Assembly (NCBI RefSeq): GCF_000971115.1
Contig: NZ_BBLV01000006.1
Coordinates: forward strand, 62,001 to 126,000
DNA length: 64,000 nucleotides
Direction of reading: 5' to 3'
Origin: Demequina gelatinilytica
GTDB lineage: Bacteria; Actinomycetota; Actinomycetes; Actinomycetales; Demequinaceae
Below are positions 46,516 to 55,070 of this stretch, piece after piece. The first letter of the stretch is position 1. Each line of letters begins with the position of its first letter. Made by a program: the position numbers and the translations under genes. The notes under the pieces were generated by a model. It did no database searches, had not been told where the DNA came from, and worked only from the letters and a program-made list of their open reading frames with translations.

Positions 46516-46800
46516 ATGAGAGCGTTGCCCCTTCTGGTCTATCTGGGCCTGGTGATCTACACGCTCAGCGACGTGTGGCAGCGACCCGAGCGCGAGCCCT
46601 ACAGCGTCACCAAGGGGCTGTGGACCGCGATGATCCTGTTCCTCCCGTTCGTGGGCGCGCTCGCGTGGATCGTGGTCAAGCTCCTGCGCCCGGGCGGCGG
46701 CCGCCCCGATCCTCGCAAGGGCCCCATCGCCCCCGACGACGACCCCGAGTACCTCGCCTGGCTGCGCGAGCAGTCGCGCCGGAAGCGCAAGAGCGGCTGA
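46516..46800 (+). CDS. PLDc_N domain small membrane protein
   Basis: 94 residues: N-terminal helix (LPLLVYLGLVIYTLSDVWQR), second helix (LWTAMILFLPFVGALAWIVV) and a basic C-terminal tail. This is the phospholipase D nuclease N-terminal domain found as a stand-alone small membrane protein in actinobacteria; it has no catalytic HKD motif. Function unknown. Its stop is 11 nt from the convergent GH3 gene's stop. Confidence 0.85.
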   Translation: MRALPLLVYLGLVIYTLSDVWQRPEREPYSVTKGLWTAMILFLPFVGALAWIVVKLLRPGGGRPDPRKGPIAPDDDPEYLAWLREQSRRKRKSG

Positions 46801-46811
46801 GCCCGGGACCT

Positions 46812-49130
46812 CTACACCCCTTCGATCGCCACCCGCACCCTCCGCGCGCTCGCCCGGTCCACCGGGCATCGTGCGCCCGTGAGGGACACCACGTCCTCCA
46901 CCGAGCGGTGGCGCGGCGTCCCCACCCACAGCTCGACCTCCCCGGGCTCGACGGCCCGCACCAGGTCACGCCCGCTGAAGGCGAGCCGCGCCGCAGGGAT
47001 CTCGAACGTGACGCGCCGGGATCCCCCCGGCGGGAGCGGCACCCGCGCGAAGCCGATGAGCTGAGCGACGGGCCGGGTCACCGAGCCGCGGCGCTGGTGG
47101 GCGTAGACCTGCACCACCTCGTCGCCGGCCAGGTCGCCCGTGTTCGCGACCGTCACGGTCACGCGGATCGCGCCGTCCGTCGGGGCGTCGGCCGCCTCCA
47201 GCCCTGCGTAGTCGAAGGACGTGTACGACAGCCCCTCGCCGAACGTCATGGGCGCCACCGAGGACAGGTTCGTCACGTCGGAGTCGTCGCCCAGGCGCGG
47301 ATGCAGGTACCCGGCGGGCTGGGCGCCGGTGGAGCGTGGCAGCGACACCGGCAGGCGGCCCGACGGGTTCACCCGCCCTGAGAGCACGCCCGCGATCGCG
47401 CGCGCGCCCTCCTCGCCGGGGAAGAAGGCCTGCACCACCGCGGCGCACCGCTCGAGCGCCCACGCGACGGCGTACGGCCTGCCGGTGACCAGCACCAGCA
47501 CCACGGGGGTGCCCGTCTCGAGCACCGCCTCCACCAGCTCGCGCTGCACGCCTGGCAGCTCGAGCGAGTCGGTGTCGCAGCCCTCCCCGGAGGTACCCCG
47601 TCCGAACAGGCCCGCCTGGTCCCCCACCACCACGATCGCGACGTCGGAGGCGCGCGCGGCGGACACCGCCTCGGCGAAGCCCTCGCGCGAGGAGCCCTGG
47701 ACGTCGCAGCCCTGCGCGCTGAGCACGGGGCCGAGCTCGTCGCGCACCGCGTCCAGGACGGTCGGCACGTCGAGCGCGAGCTCGGTGCCGGGGCGCTTGT
47801 CGAGCACATGGTTGGCGAACGAGTAGCAGCCGAACATCGCCTGATAGCGGTCCGCGTTGGGGCCGATCACCGCGATGCGCGGCGCCCCCGGGCCGTCCGC
47901 GCCGGACGATGCGGGGGTGGGGCCCGCCGCATCGTCCGGCCTCCCGAGAGGCAGCGTGCCGTCGTTCGCGAGCAGGACGATGCCCCGCTCGGCGAGCAGC
48001 CGCGCGACCTCCCGGTGCTCGGGTCCGTCGAGGACGACGCCGGCCGGGGGCGGCCCGCCGAAGTCCTCGTCGAGCAGCCCGAGCCGCTCCTTCTGATCGA
48101 GGATGCGCGTGACGGCGCGGTCCACCAGCGCCTCGTCCACCGCGCCCGAGCGCACCGCTGCCGCGAGCGGCTCGAGGTACGCGTCGCCCGTGGGCAGCTC
48201 GACGTCGACGCCGGCCGCGAGCGCGAGCGCCGCCGCCTCCTCGAGGTCGCCCGCGATCCCGTGGAGCAGGTGGAGGAACGCGACCCCGAAGTAGTCCGCG
48301 ACCACCACGCCGTCGAAGCCCCACTGCCCGCGCAGCACGTCGGTGAGCAGGGTCGGGTCGGCGGCCGTGGGCACGCCGTCGATCTCGGTGTACGCGTGCA
48401 TGACGGAGCGCACCCCGCCGTCGATCACGGCCATCTCGAACGGCACCAGCATGACGTCGCGCAGCTCGCGCGGCCCCATCGCGACGGGGCCGAAGTTCCG
48501 CCCGGCGGTGGACGCGGAGTACCCGACGAAGTGCTTGAGGGTCGCGTGCACGCCCTCGGACTGGACGCCCTCGACGTAGGACGTCCCGATCTCGCCCACC
48601 AGGTACGGATCCTCGCCGATGCACTCCTCGACACGCCCCCAACGAGGGTCGCGCACCACGTCGAGCACGGGCGCGAGGCCCTGATGGATGCCCAGCGCGC
48701 GGCAGTCGCGTCCGATCAGCGCGCCCATGCGCGCGACCAGGGCCGGGTCGAAGGCCGCGCCCCACGTGAGGGGACCGGGGTAGGTCGCGGCCTTCCACGC
48801 GGACAGCCCCGTGAGGATCTCCTCGTGGACGATGGCGGGGATGCCCAGCCGCGTGCCCGTCACCAGGGCGCGCTGGCGCTCCCAGAGCACCCGGGCGCGC
48901 GCATCGGCGTCCACCGGGGTGGTGCCGTAGATGCGGGTGAAGTGCCCGAGCCCCGCACGGGTGGCCTCGTCGAGGCCGCCCGTGACGGAGACCTCGCCCT
49001 GGAGCGGCGCGACCACGTCGCCCTTCTCGTCCTCCCAGAAGCCGGTGATCTGCGCGAGCTTCTCCTCGAGGGTCATGTCCGCCACCAGGGCGGCGACTCG
49101 CGTGCTGACGGCGGCGTCCACGGCGGTCAT
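46812..49130 (-). CDS. GH3 beta-glycosidase (beta-glucosidase type)
   Basis: 772 residues from ATG at 49130 (ATGA overlap with the permease gene). The GH3 N-domain shows GLAPVLDVVRDPRWGRVEEC, LKHFVGYSAS, and the catalytic aspartate in FDGVVVADYFGV. The C-domain starts at GIVLLANDGTLPLG and the acid/base region is in VVVGDQAGLFGRGTSGEGCD. A fibronectin type III-like domain closes the protein. No signal peptide, so it acts in the cytoplasm on imported oligosaccharides. It is the last gene of a LacI-controlled importer operon. The exact sugar is unknown: beta-glucosidase or beta-xylosidase are both possible. Confidence 0.92.
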   Translation of the reverse strand: MTAVDAAVSTRVAALVADMTLEEKLAQITGFWEDEKGDVVAPLQGEVSVTGGLDEATRAGLGHFTRIYGTTPVDADARARVLWERQRALVTGTRLGIPAIVHEEILTGLSAWKAATYPGPLTWGAAFDPALVARMGALIGRDCRALGIHQGLAPVLDVVRDPRWGRVEECIGEDPYLVGEIGTSYVEGVQSEGVHATLKHFVGYSASTAGRNFGPVAMGPRELRDVMLVPFEMAVIDGGVRSVMHAYTEIDGVPTAADPTLLTDVLRGQWGFDGVVVADYFGVAFLHLLHGIAGDLEEAAALALAAGVDVELPTGDAYLEPLAAAVRSGAVDEALVDRAVTRILDQKERLGLLDEDFGGPPPAGVVLDGPEHREVARLLAERGIVLLANDGTLPLGRPDDAAGPTPASSGADGPGAPRIAVIGPNADRYQAMFGCYSFANHVLDKRPGTELALDVPTVLDAVRDELGPVLSAQGCDVQGSSREGFAEAVSAARASDVAIVVVGDQAGLFGRGTSGEGCDTDSLELPGVQRELVEAVLETGTPVVLVLVTGRPYAVAWALERCAAVVQAFFPGEEGARAIAGVLSGRVNPSGRLPVSLPRSTGAQPAGYLHPRLGDDSDVTNLSSVAPMTFGEGLSYTSFDYAGLEAADAPTDGAIRVTVTVANTGDLAGDEVVQVYAHQRRGSVTRPVAQLIGFARVPLPPGGSRRVTFEIPAARLAFSGRDLVRAVEPGEVELWVGTPRHRSVEDVVSLTGARCPVDRASARRVRVAIEGV

Positions 49131-50020
49131 CCCTTCACCGCGCCGGTGAGGCCGTCGACGATCCGTCGCTCCATGAGGAGGAAGAACGCGAGCGCCGGGA
49201 GCATCGCGAGCGAGGTGTACGCCATGATCATCGTCGTCGCGGCGGAGTGCTGGCCCTGGAAGATCGTGACACCCAGGGGCAACGTCATCCCGGACGGGTC
49301 GCCCGTGAGCAGCAGCAACGGCAGCAGGTACGCGTTCCACGAGCCGATGAAGGCGAGCACGCCCACGGTCACCATCGCGGGCCGCGCGAGCGGCAGCAGC
49401 ATCCGCCAGAAGAATCCGATGCGCGAGATGCCGTCCATGAACGACGCCTCCTCGAGCTCCTTGGGCAGGGCCGCGAGGAACGGCCGCAGGATGATGATGG
49501 TCACCGGCAGCGCGAACGCGATCTGCGGGATCACCAGACCCCACAGGCCGCTGATGTGGAGGTCGCGCAGCAGCAGGTAGAGCGGCAGCACCGCGACCGT
49601 GAGCGGGAACATGAGCCCCGTGGTGAAGATCACGAAGACCAGCTCGCGTCCCTTGAACGAGTAGCGCGCGAGCGGGTAGGCCGCCATCGTCCCGAACAGC
49701 ACCACCGCCGCCGTGGTCGCCACCGCGACCAGAGTCGAGTTGAGCAGCTGGCGCCAGAACAGCGAGCCGGACAGGATGTCCCAGTAGTTCTGCCACTGGA
49801 TGGGGTCCGGCAGCCCGGTCGGGTTCGACGCGAGGTCGCCCTGCGTGCGGAAGCCTCCCAGGATCAGGTAGAGGATCGGGCCCAGCGTGAGCGCGATGCC
49901 CACCAGGGCGATCCCGATCGCCAGGTAGGTCGAGCCCTCCGGGACGAGCCCCTTGCGGCGGTGCGACTCGACGTTGCCGGGCTCCCTGGCCGGGGCATCG
50001 TGCGTCTGTGTGGTGGCCAT
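49127..50020 (-). CDS. ABC sugar transporter permease, MalG-type
   Basis: 297 residues from ATG at 50020 (an ATG at 50056 would overlap the preceding gene and lacks a ribosome binding site; AGGTAGGG precedes the chosen start). Six transmembrane helices and the permease EAA loop EEASFMDGISRIGFFWRMLL are present. With the partner permease it forms the membrane channel for the sugar bound by the lipoprotein at 51103. No ATPase gene is in the operon, so a shared MsiK-like ATPase elsewhere is likely. Confidence 0.93.
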   Translation of the reverse strand: MATTQTHDAPAREPGNVESHRRKGLVPEGSTYLAIGIALVGIALTLGPILYLILGGFRTQGDLASNPTGLPDPIQWQNYWDILSGSLFWRQLLNSTLVAVATTAAVVLFGTMAAYPLARYSFKGRELVFVIFTTGLMFPLTVAVLPLYLLLRDLHISGLWGLVIPQIAFALPVTIIILRPFLAALPKELEEASFMDGISRIGFFWRMLLPLARPAMVTVGVLAFIGSWNAYLLPLLLLTGDPSGMTLPLGVTIFQGQHSAATTMIMAYTSLAMLPALAFFLLMERRIVDGLTGAVKG

Positions 50021-50024
50021 GGCC

Positions 50025-51068
50025 CTACCTGGCCTTTCCGGGATGCGCGTTGTCACGTCGCAGGATGGTCGCCATGTAGGCGAGCGCGATGACGAACGAG
50101 AGGAAGAACATGATCACGGCGATCGCGGAGCCGTAGCCCCAGTCGGACCGGAAGAAGCCGATCTCCATCATGTAGCTCGCGATGGTCGAGTACTGCCCCG
50201 CGGTGCCGCCGCGGTTGAGCACCCAGACCATGTCGAACAGCTGGATGGAGCCGATGATGGACAGGAACGCCCAGATGCGGATGGTGGGGCCGATGAGCGG
50301 GATGTTGATCCGCCATTGGATCTGCCACCAGCTCGCGCCGTCGATGGACGCGGCCTCCTGCAGGTCCTCGCTCACGCCCGACAGGCCGGCGAGGAAGAGG
50401 ATGATCGCGAGCCCCACGTACTTCCACGTGATGATGAAGAACACGGTCCAGAAGCCCCATGTGGGGTCCTCGAACCAGCCCCCGGCCGGCATGTCCAGCC
50501 CGATCGCGCGCATCCACTGCGTCGCGACGCCGTTGGGGTCGAAGATGATGAGCCACATGGTGCCCGCGATGACCTCGCTCAGCACGTAGGGCGCGAAGAT
50601 CACCACGCGGGTGAAGGCGCGGCCGCGGAACTTGCGGTTGAGCGTCAGCGCGACGATCAGCGCGAGGGGCAGCTGGATCGCGAGCGACAGGAGGATGATC
50701 GCGAAGTTGTGGCTGAGGGCCTCCCAGAACGGCTGCGTGTACGCCGTGGTGAAGGCCTGCTTGGTGTCGGGGTCGGTGCCGCCGAACAGCGCGCGGGCGT
50801 AGTTCTCGAAGCCGATGAACTCGGCGTCGGAGAACTGCGAGACGCCGTTCCACTTGTACATCGAGTACCGCGCGGCGGAGATCACCGGGTACACCACGAA
50901 GGTGAGGAACAGGGCCAGCGCGGGCCCGACGAACAGGGCGATCTCCGCCCACTTGCGCACCGTCGCGCGGCGGGGGTGGTCGGTTGCGGGGGTCGGGGGG
51001 CGGGACCCCGCCGTCGATTCCTCGACGACGGGGTCCGCGTTCCGACCCGAGGCCTCCAGTGCGGTCAC
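50025..51068 (-). CDS. ABC sugar transporter permease, MalF-type
   Basis: 347 residues from GTG at 51068, ribosome binding site GCGAGG. Longer N-terminus (~60 residues, hydrophilic) than MalG-type, then six helices; EAA loop LQEAASIDGASWWQIQWRIN. It pairs with the downstream permease (4-nt gap). The family transports oligosaccharides in actinobacteria. Confidence 0.93.
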   Translation of the reverse strand: MTALEASGRNADPVVEESTAGSRPPTPATDHPRRATVRKWAEIALFVGPALALFLTFVVYPVISAARYSMYKWNGVSQFSDAEFIGFENYARALFGGTDPDTKQAFTTAYTQPFWEALSHNFAIILLSLAIQLPLALIVALTLNRKFRGRAFTRVVIFAPYVLSEVIAGTMWLIIFDPNGVATQWMRAIGLDMPAGGWFEDPTWGFWTVFFIITWKYVGLAIILFLAGLSGVSEDLQEAASIDGASWWQIQWRINIPLIGPTIRIWAFLSIIGSIQLFDMVWVLNRGGTAGQYSTIASYMMEIGFFRSDWGYGSAIAVIMFFLSFVIALAYMATILRRDNAHPGKAR

Positions 51069-51102
51069 CAGGGCGCCTCGCTTTCTTCTCGGATCGGGCA
51101 GG

Positions 51103-52452
51103 TCAGGACGTCGCGGCGGCGGCGACCATCGCATCGACCACGCCCTGGGCGTCGCCCGTGCCGTTGAAGATGTTGACGATGCCGTCGTTCATGGCGCCTC
51201 CGACGTTGGGTCCGAGGAGGGTGTCCATCCAGAGCTGCACGTAGGCCGCGCTCGACGTGGTCTGCGCGATCTTCTGCAGCACCGGGTCGGTGATCGCGTC
51301 GGATGCCGCCGGCGCGACCGGCAGGCCGCCCACGGCCTCGGCGTAGCCGCGCTGGACGTCGTCGCTCACGATGTACGCGAGGAAGTCCGCGCACTCCGGC
51401 GGGGCGTCGACGTAGCAGGAGAAGCCGTCACCGCCACCCATCGCGGCGGACGGGTCGCCCGACCCGCCGTCGGTCGCGGGCATCGGGAACCAGTCGAGGT
51501 CCTCGTGCAGGGCCGCGATCGCCTCGTCGGAGCCGTCCGTGAAGCCCTCGTAGACGAAGTAGTTCCACTGGCCCATGAGCTCCATCGCCGCGTCGCCGTT
51601 GGCGACCATGCCGGCCGAGGACGTCGCCCCGGTCTGCGCGACCGTCGAGGTGAACTGCGGCTGGAAGGGATCCGTGTCGATGAACGCCTGGAGCTGGTCG
51701 CCGGCATCCACCCAGCACGGGTCGGAGAAGTCGAGCGAGGTGCCCGCGCTCGCGACCACGTCCTGCGAGCAGGACCGCAGCGCGAAGTTGTACCACCAGT
51801 GCGCGGCAGGCCAGCCGTCGGCCGCGCCGACCGCGATGGGCACGATGCCGGCGTCCTTGAGCTTCTGCACCGCGTCGCCGAGCTCGTCCATGGTGGTCGG
51901 GACGTCGGTGATCCCGGCCTCCTCGAAGAGGCTCGGGCGGTACCAGATGCCCTCGACCGCGAACTGGAACGGCAGACCGTAGGTGACGCCGTCCACCTGC
52001 CACGGGGCGACGCCTCCGCCCAGACGGCTGATGTCGTCGCTCAGGACGTCGGAGAGGTCCATGAGGTAGCCGGCCTCGGCCTGCGCCGCCATCTCGCCGC
52101 CGCCCCACTGCTGGAACAGGTCGGGCGCGTCGCCCGACTGCAGCGCGGTGGGGATGCGGGTCCGCTGGAGGTCCTCGTTCTGGATCTGCTCGATCTGGAT
52201 GGTGACGTTCGGGTTGTCCGCCATGTAGTCGGCGGCCACCTGGTCCCAGTAGTCGCCCAACGAGTTCTCGCCGGTGTCACCCGCCACTCCGTTGTGCCAC
52301 CACGTGAGGGTGACCGGCTCGTCCCCGCCGCCTCCGCCGGAGGTTGCGCCCGACGTGGGTCCGTCGTCGCCCCCGTCCGAGCTGCACGCCGCGAGAAGTG
52401 CCATGGATGCCGCGATCGCCGCTCCCGCAGCGGCACGTCGCATGTTCGCCAT
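51103..52452 (-). CDS. Extracellular solute-binding lipoprotein of sugar ABC importer
   Basis: 449 residues from ATG at 52452 with Shine-Dalgarno AAGGGGA. Lipobox LAAC at Cys23, followed by a Gly/Ser-rich spacer, then family 1 binding-protein features (VTLTWWHNG, SGDAPDLFQQWGGGE, GVTYGLPFQFAVEGIWYRPS). It captures the sugar outside the cell. First gene of the importer-GH3 operon; a LacI-type operator lies 74 nt upstream of the ATG. Confidence 0.94.
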   Translation of the reverse strand: MANMRRAAAGAAIAASMALLAACSSDGGDDGPTSGATSGGGGGDEPVTLTWWHNGVAGDTGENSLGDYWDQVAADYMADNPNVTIQIEQIQNEDLQRTRIPTALQSGDAPDLFQQWGGGEMAAQAEAGYLMDLSDVLSDDISRLGGGVAPWQVDGVTYGLPFQFAVEGIWYRPSLFEEAGITDVPTTMDELGDAVQKLKDAGIVPIAVGAADGWPAAHWWYNFALRSCSQDVVASAGTSLDFSDPCWVDAGDQLQAFIDTDPFQPQFTSTVAQTGATSSAGMVANGDAAMELMGQWNYFVYEGFTDGSDEAIAALHEDLDWFPMPATDGGSGDPSAAMGGGDGFSCYVDAPPECADFLAYIVSDDVQRGYAEAVGGLPVAPAASDAITDPVLQKIAQTTSSAAYVQLWMDTLLGPNVGGAMNDGIVNIFNGTGDAQGVVDAMVAAAATS

Positions 52453-52525
52453 GATGTCCCCTTTCGTCTCCATTGACTCAGGTCGAACAGCGCGAGTCTC
52501 ACACGCCCGCGGTTGCGGCGTCAAT

Positions 52526-52539
52526 CGTTATCGATAACG
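52526..52539. promoter_or_regulatory. LacI-family operator upstream of the sugar importer operon
   Basis: CGTTATCGATAACG is a perfect 14-bp palindrome; with flanks AAt...tTT it extends to 20 nt with one mismatched pair. The central CG step and A/T-rich arms are typical of LacI/GalR operators, and a lacI-family gene lies divergently at 52715. It sits 74 nt upstream of the binding-protein start, a suitable place for repression. Confidence 0.75.
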
Positions 52540-52612
52540 TTTTCGCAACGGGGTGGATGTGAGCGTCCGACACGCGTGCTCGATGCGCCCGAGTCTCCCG
52601 CCCCGCACCTCC

Positions 52613-52662
52613 CTGACACATGGGTGCACGCACAGATCGCGGTGAGTGCACCCATGTGTCAG
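52613..52662. repeat. Family B hairpin, copy 2 (divergent importer/lacI region)
   Basis: Arms 52613-52633 and 52642-52662 pair over 20 of 21 positions, with an 8-nt loop. CTGACACATGGGTGC is shared with copy 1 at 26840. Here it lies between the operator and the lacI promoter, upstream of both divergent genes, so it cannot be a simple terminator of either. Confidence 0.8.
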
Positions 52663-52702
52663 CAGGGCGCAGGCTAGGCGCGGCGCACCCGCCGGACGCG
52701 GA

Positions 52703-52708
52703 TACGAT
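52703..52708 (+). promoter_or_regulatory. -10 box of the lacI-family gene (leaderless)
   Basis: TACGAT followed by GCGGGC and the ATG at 52715. The 6-nt spacing matches the other leaderless promoters in the window. Confidence 0.45.
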
Positions 52709-52714
52709 GCGGGC

Positions 52715-53707
52715 ATGGAACCGGTCGCTCGGGTCAAGCTCGCCGATGTCGCGCGCATCGCCGGGGTCTCGGTCGCCACGGTCTCCAAGGTGGTCAACGG
52801 CCGCTACGGCGTCTCGAAGGAGACCGTCGCGCGCGTCCAGGAGATCATCGAGCAGGTCGGCTACGCAGGCAACCTCTCCGCCGCGGGCCTGCGCGGGCAG
52901 CGCACCAACGTGCTCGGGATCCTGGTGGGCGGCTTCGAGCCGTTCGCCGCGGAGCTCATGAAGGGCGCGTGGGCCGCCGCGGAGGGAAGCGGCTACGAGC
53001 TGCTCGCGCACTCGGGCGGCCACGGCCATGGCTGGGAGCGCCGCTCGCTCGCACGGCTAGGCGGGACGCTCATCGACGGCGCGATCCTGGTGACCCCCAC
53101 GGTCCTCAACACCGCGACCGGCGTGCCCGTGGTCGCGATCGACCCGCACTACGGACCCTCGTCGCTGCCCACCGTCGACTCGCACAACGTCGCCGGCGCC
53201 CGGCTCGCGACCGAGCACCTGCTGGGCCTCGGGCATCGTCGCATCGCGTTCCTGGGCGGGCGTCGCGACCTCGACTCCGGTCGCCGCCGCGAGGAGGGCT
53301 TCCGCACGGCGATGGAGGCGGCGGGAGTCGAGATCGACGAGGACCTGGTGGTCGAGACCAACTACGAGCCCGAGCTCGCGGCGCTTGCCGCCGAGTCGAT
53401 GCTGAGCCTGCCCGAGCCGCCCACCGCGATCTTCGCCGCGAACGACACGACCGCGCTCGCCGCGATGGACGTCGCCCTCGACACCGGGCTCGCGGTGCCC
53501 TACGACCTCTCGGTGGTCGGCTTCGACGACATCCCCGAGGCGGGCGCCGCGCCCGTGCCGCTCACCACGGTGCGCCAGCCGCTGCAGGAGATGGGCGCGG
53601 AGGCGATGCACATGCTGCTCGCGCTCGTGGCCGGCGAGCCGTGCGAGCAGCACGTGCGCATGGACACGTCGCTGGTGGTGAGGGCCTCGACGGCCCCGCC
53701 GCGCTGA
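52715..53707 (+). CDS. LacI-family transcriptional repressor
   Basis: 330 residues from ATG at 52715; an upstream ATG at 52646 falls inside the family B hairpin and is not used here. The helix-turn-helix is KLADVARIAGVSVATVSKVV near residue 8, with the hinge helix after it. The sugar-binding core has PTAIFAANDTTALAAMD and VGFDDIPEAGAAPVPLTTVR. It is likely to repress the importer-GH3 operon through the palindrome at 52526 and to release on binding an oligosaccharide. It converges with the glycosyltransferase gene across a family C element. Confidence 0.94.
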   Translation: MEPVARVKLADVARIAGVSVATVSKVVNGRYGVSKETVARVQEIIEQVGYAGNLSAAGLRGQRTNVLGILVGGFEPFAAELMKGAWAAAEGSGYELLAHSGGHGHGWERRSLARLGGTLIDGAILVTPTVLNTATGVPVVAIDPHYGPSSLPTVDSHNVAGARLATEHLLGLGHRRIAFLGGRRDLDSGRRREEGFRTAMEAAGVEIDEDLVVETNYEPELAALAAESMLSLPEPPTAIFAANDTTALAAMDVALDTGLAVPYDLSVVGFDDIPEAGAAPVPLTTVRQPLQEMGAEAMHMLLALVAGEPCEQHVRMDTSLVVRASTAPPR

Positions 53708-53719
53708 CCCCCTCCCTAC

Positions 53720-53916
53720 GGAATTGGTACCTCACCGTCGGTTCTCGGCGATGCACGCGCCACAGTGGTAGGTGAGTGTCGCCCGACGATGCGGGCGTGG
53801 GGAGTGCCGCCGCGCGCCGGGCGACCCTGCATCAGCCGGACCGCCGACGCCAACCGACACTGAGGCACCACTGCGAGGCGGGAACCCTCGGAAACCGACC
53901 AAGACCTACCACTTCC
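53720..53916. repeat. Family C palindromic element, copy 2
   Basis: Between convergent lacI and the glycosyltransferase gene. Left arm sites start at 53723 (TTGGTA, one base changed) and 53764 (GTGGTAGGTG), 41 nt apart. Right arm ACCAC ends are at 53870 and 53911, again 41 nt apart. The central spacer is the longest of the three copies, about 95 nt between the inner sites. Arm sequence (GGTCGGTT, CGCAGTGGT) matches copies 1 and 3. Confidence 0.85.
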
Positions 53917-53944
53917 GCAGGGCGGCGCGGCAGCGTGCCGAGCG

Positions 53945-55066
53945 TCAGACCCCGTAGACCTCGAGCACCTGGGCGCCCACGCGCTCGACGTCGAAGCGCT
54001 GCACGCGCTCGGCCTGCTCCGAGTGAAGCTCCTCCCGGGCCGCCGAGTCCTCGATGAGCAGCCGCAGCGCCGCCGCGAAGGCGTTCGAGTCCCGCGCGTC
54101 CACGCTCACCCGAGGGTCCTCGCCGATCACCGACAGGTACCCCGGGTTCGCCCCCGCGAGCACCACGCCCGCGCCGGAGGCCATCGCCTCGACCAGCACG
54201 ATCCCGAAGCTCTCGCCGCCGGTCGCCGGGAACACCGCGATGTCGGCGTCGGCGAAGAACGCGGCCTTGTCCTCCTCGGCCACGAACCCCGGCAGCGAGA
54301 CGCGCGGCAGCGCACTCACCTCGATCGCGGCCTCGAGGTCGCCCATGAGCGGGCCCCGCCCGCCGATGCGCACCTCGAGCCGCTCCTGCAGCTCGACCGG
54401 CAGCGCGTCGAGCGCATGGACCAGCTCGAGCACGCCCTTGCGCTCGACCAGGCGACCCAGGAAGGCGACCACCAGCCGGCCGTCCTCCCCCGGCTCGGGA
54501 GTCCGTGAGGCCGCGTCGGCCGCGAACCGTGAGACCTCGACCGGGCACGGCACGACGGTCGCGGAGATCCCGAAGGTCCGGGCGGCGAACTCGGCCGCAG
54601 GCTCGGACACCGCCATGAAGGCGTCGAAGCGGCGCAGGTTGCGCGCGAGCACGCGGCCCAGCGCGTGCGTGCCCAGCTCCGACAGCCGGGAGTCGGGCAG
54701 GATGTGGAACGTCCCGACGATGCGCACCGAGCGCGCCTGCAGCTTGCGGGCCTCGTCGACCACGCGCGCGGCGAACAGCGGCGAGTGCGGGGTCTGGACG
54801 TGGATCACGTCGTAGCGCTCCTGGTCGAGGAGCTCCCGGATCGCGCGCCGCGACGTGGGCAGCGGGATCCGCAGCCCGTTGCCGTTGAACGTCACGCCGA
54901 CGTTGCGGGCCAGCGAGTGGACCGTGACATCCGAGCGCTCCGAGGTCGAGCACAGGTAGTGCACCTCGTGGCCCGCGCGGGACAGGAACGCGCCGAGCGT
55001 GAGCACGTACTGCTGCACGCCGTCGGGACGGTCGATGCTGTCGTCGAGCACCAGCGCGATCTTCAT
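53945..55066 (-). CDS. GT4-family glycosyltransferase
   Basis: 373 residues, GT-B fold. N-terminal MKIALVLDDSIDRPDGVQQY contains the glycine-rich acceptor loop; FLGRLVERKGVLELVHALDA starts the C-domain; the donor-site E-x7-E motif is GGESFGIVLVEAMASG. Retaining enzyme that uses a nucleotide- or lipid-linked sugar donor at the inner membrane face. It resembles PimA-like mannosyltransferases in general plan, but the acceptor cannot be named. It lies 4 nt after ccsB in the cytochrome c operon, an unusual partner. Confidence 0.88.
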   Translation of the reverse strand: MKIALVLDDSIDRPDGVQQYVLTLGAFLSRAGHEVHYLCSTSERSDVTVHSLARNVGVTFNGNGLRIPLPTSRRAIRELLDQERYDVIHVQTPHSPLFAARVVDEARKLQARSVRIVGTFHILPDSRLSELGTHALGRVLARNLRRFDAFMAVSEPAAEFAARTFGISATVVPCPVEVSRFAADAASRTPEPGEDGRLVVAFLGRLVERKGVLELVHALDALPVELQERLEVRIGGRGPLMGDLEAAIEVSALPRVSLPGFVAEEDKAAFFADADIAVFPATGGESFGIVLVEAMASGAGVVLAGANPGYLSVIGEDPRVSVDARDSNAFAAALRLLIEDSAAREELHSEQAERVQRFDVERVGAQVLEVYGV

Positions 55067-55070
55067 GGCG

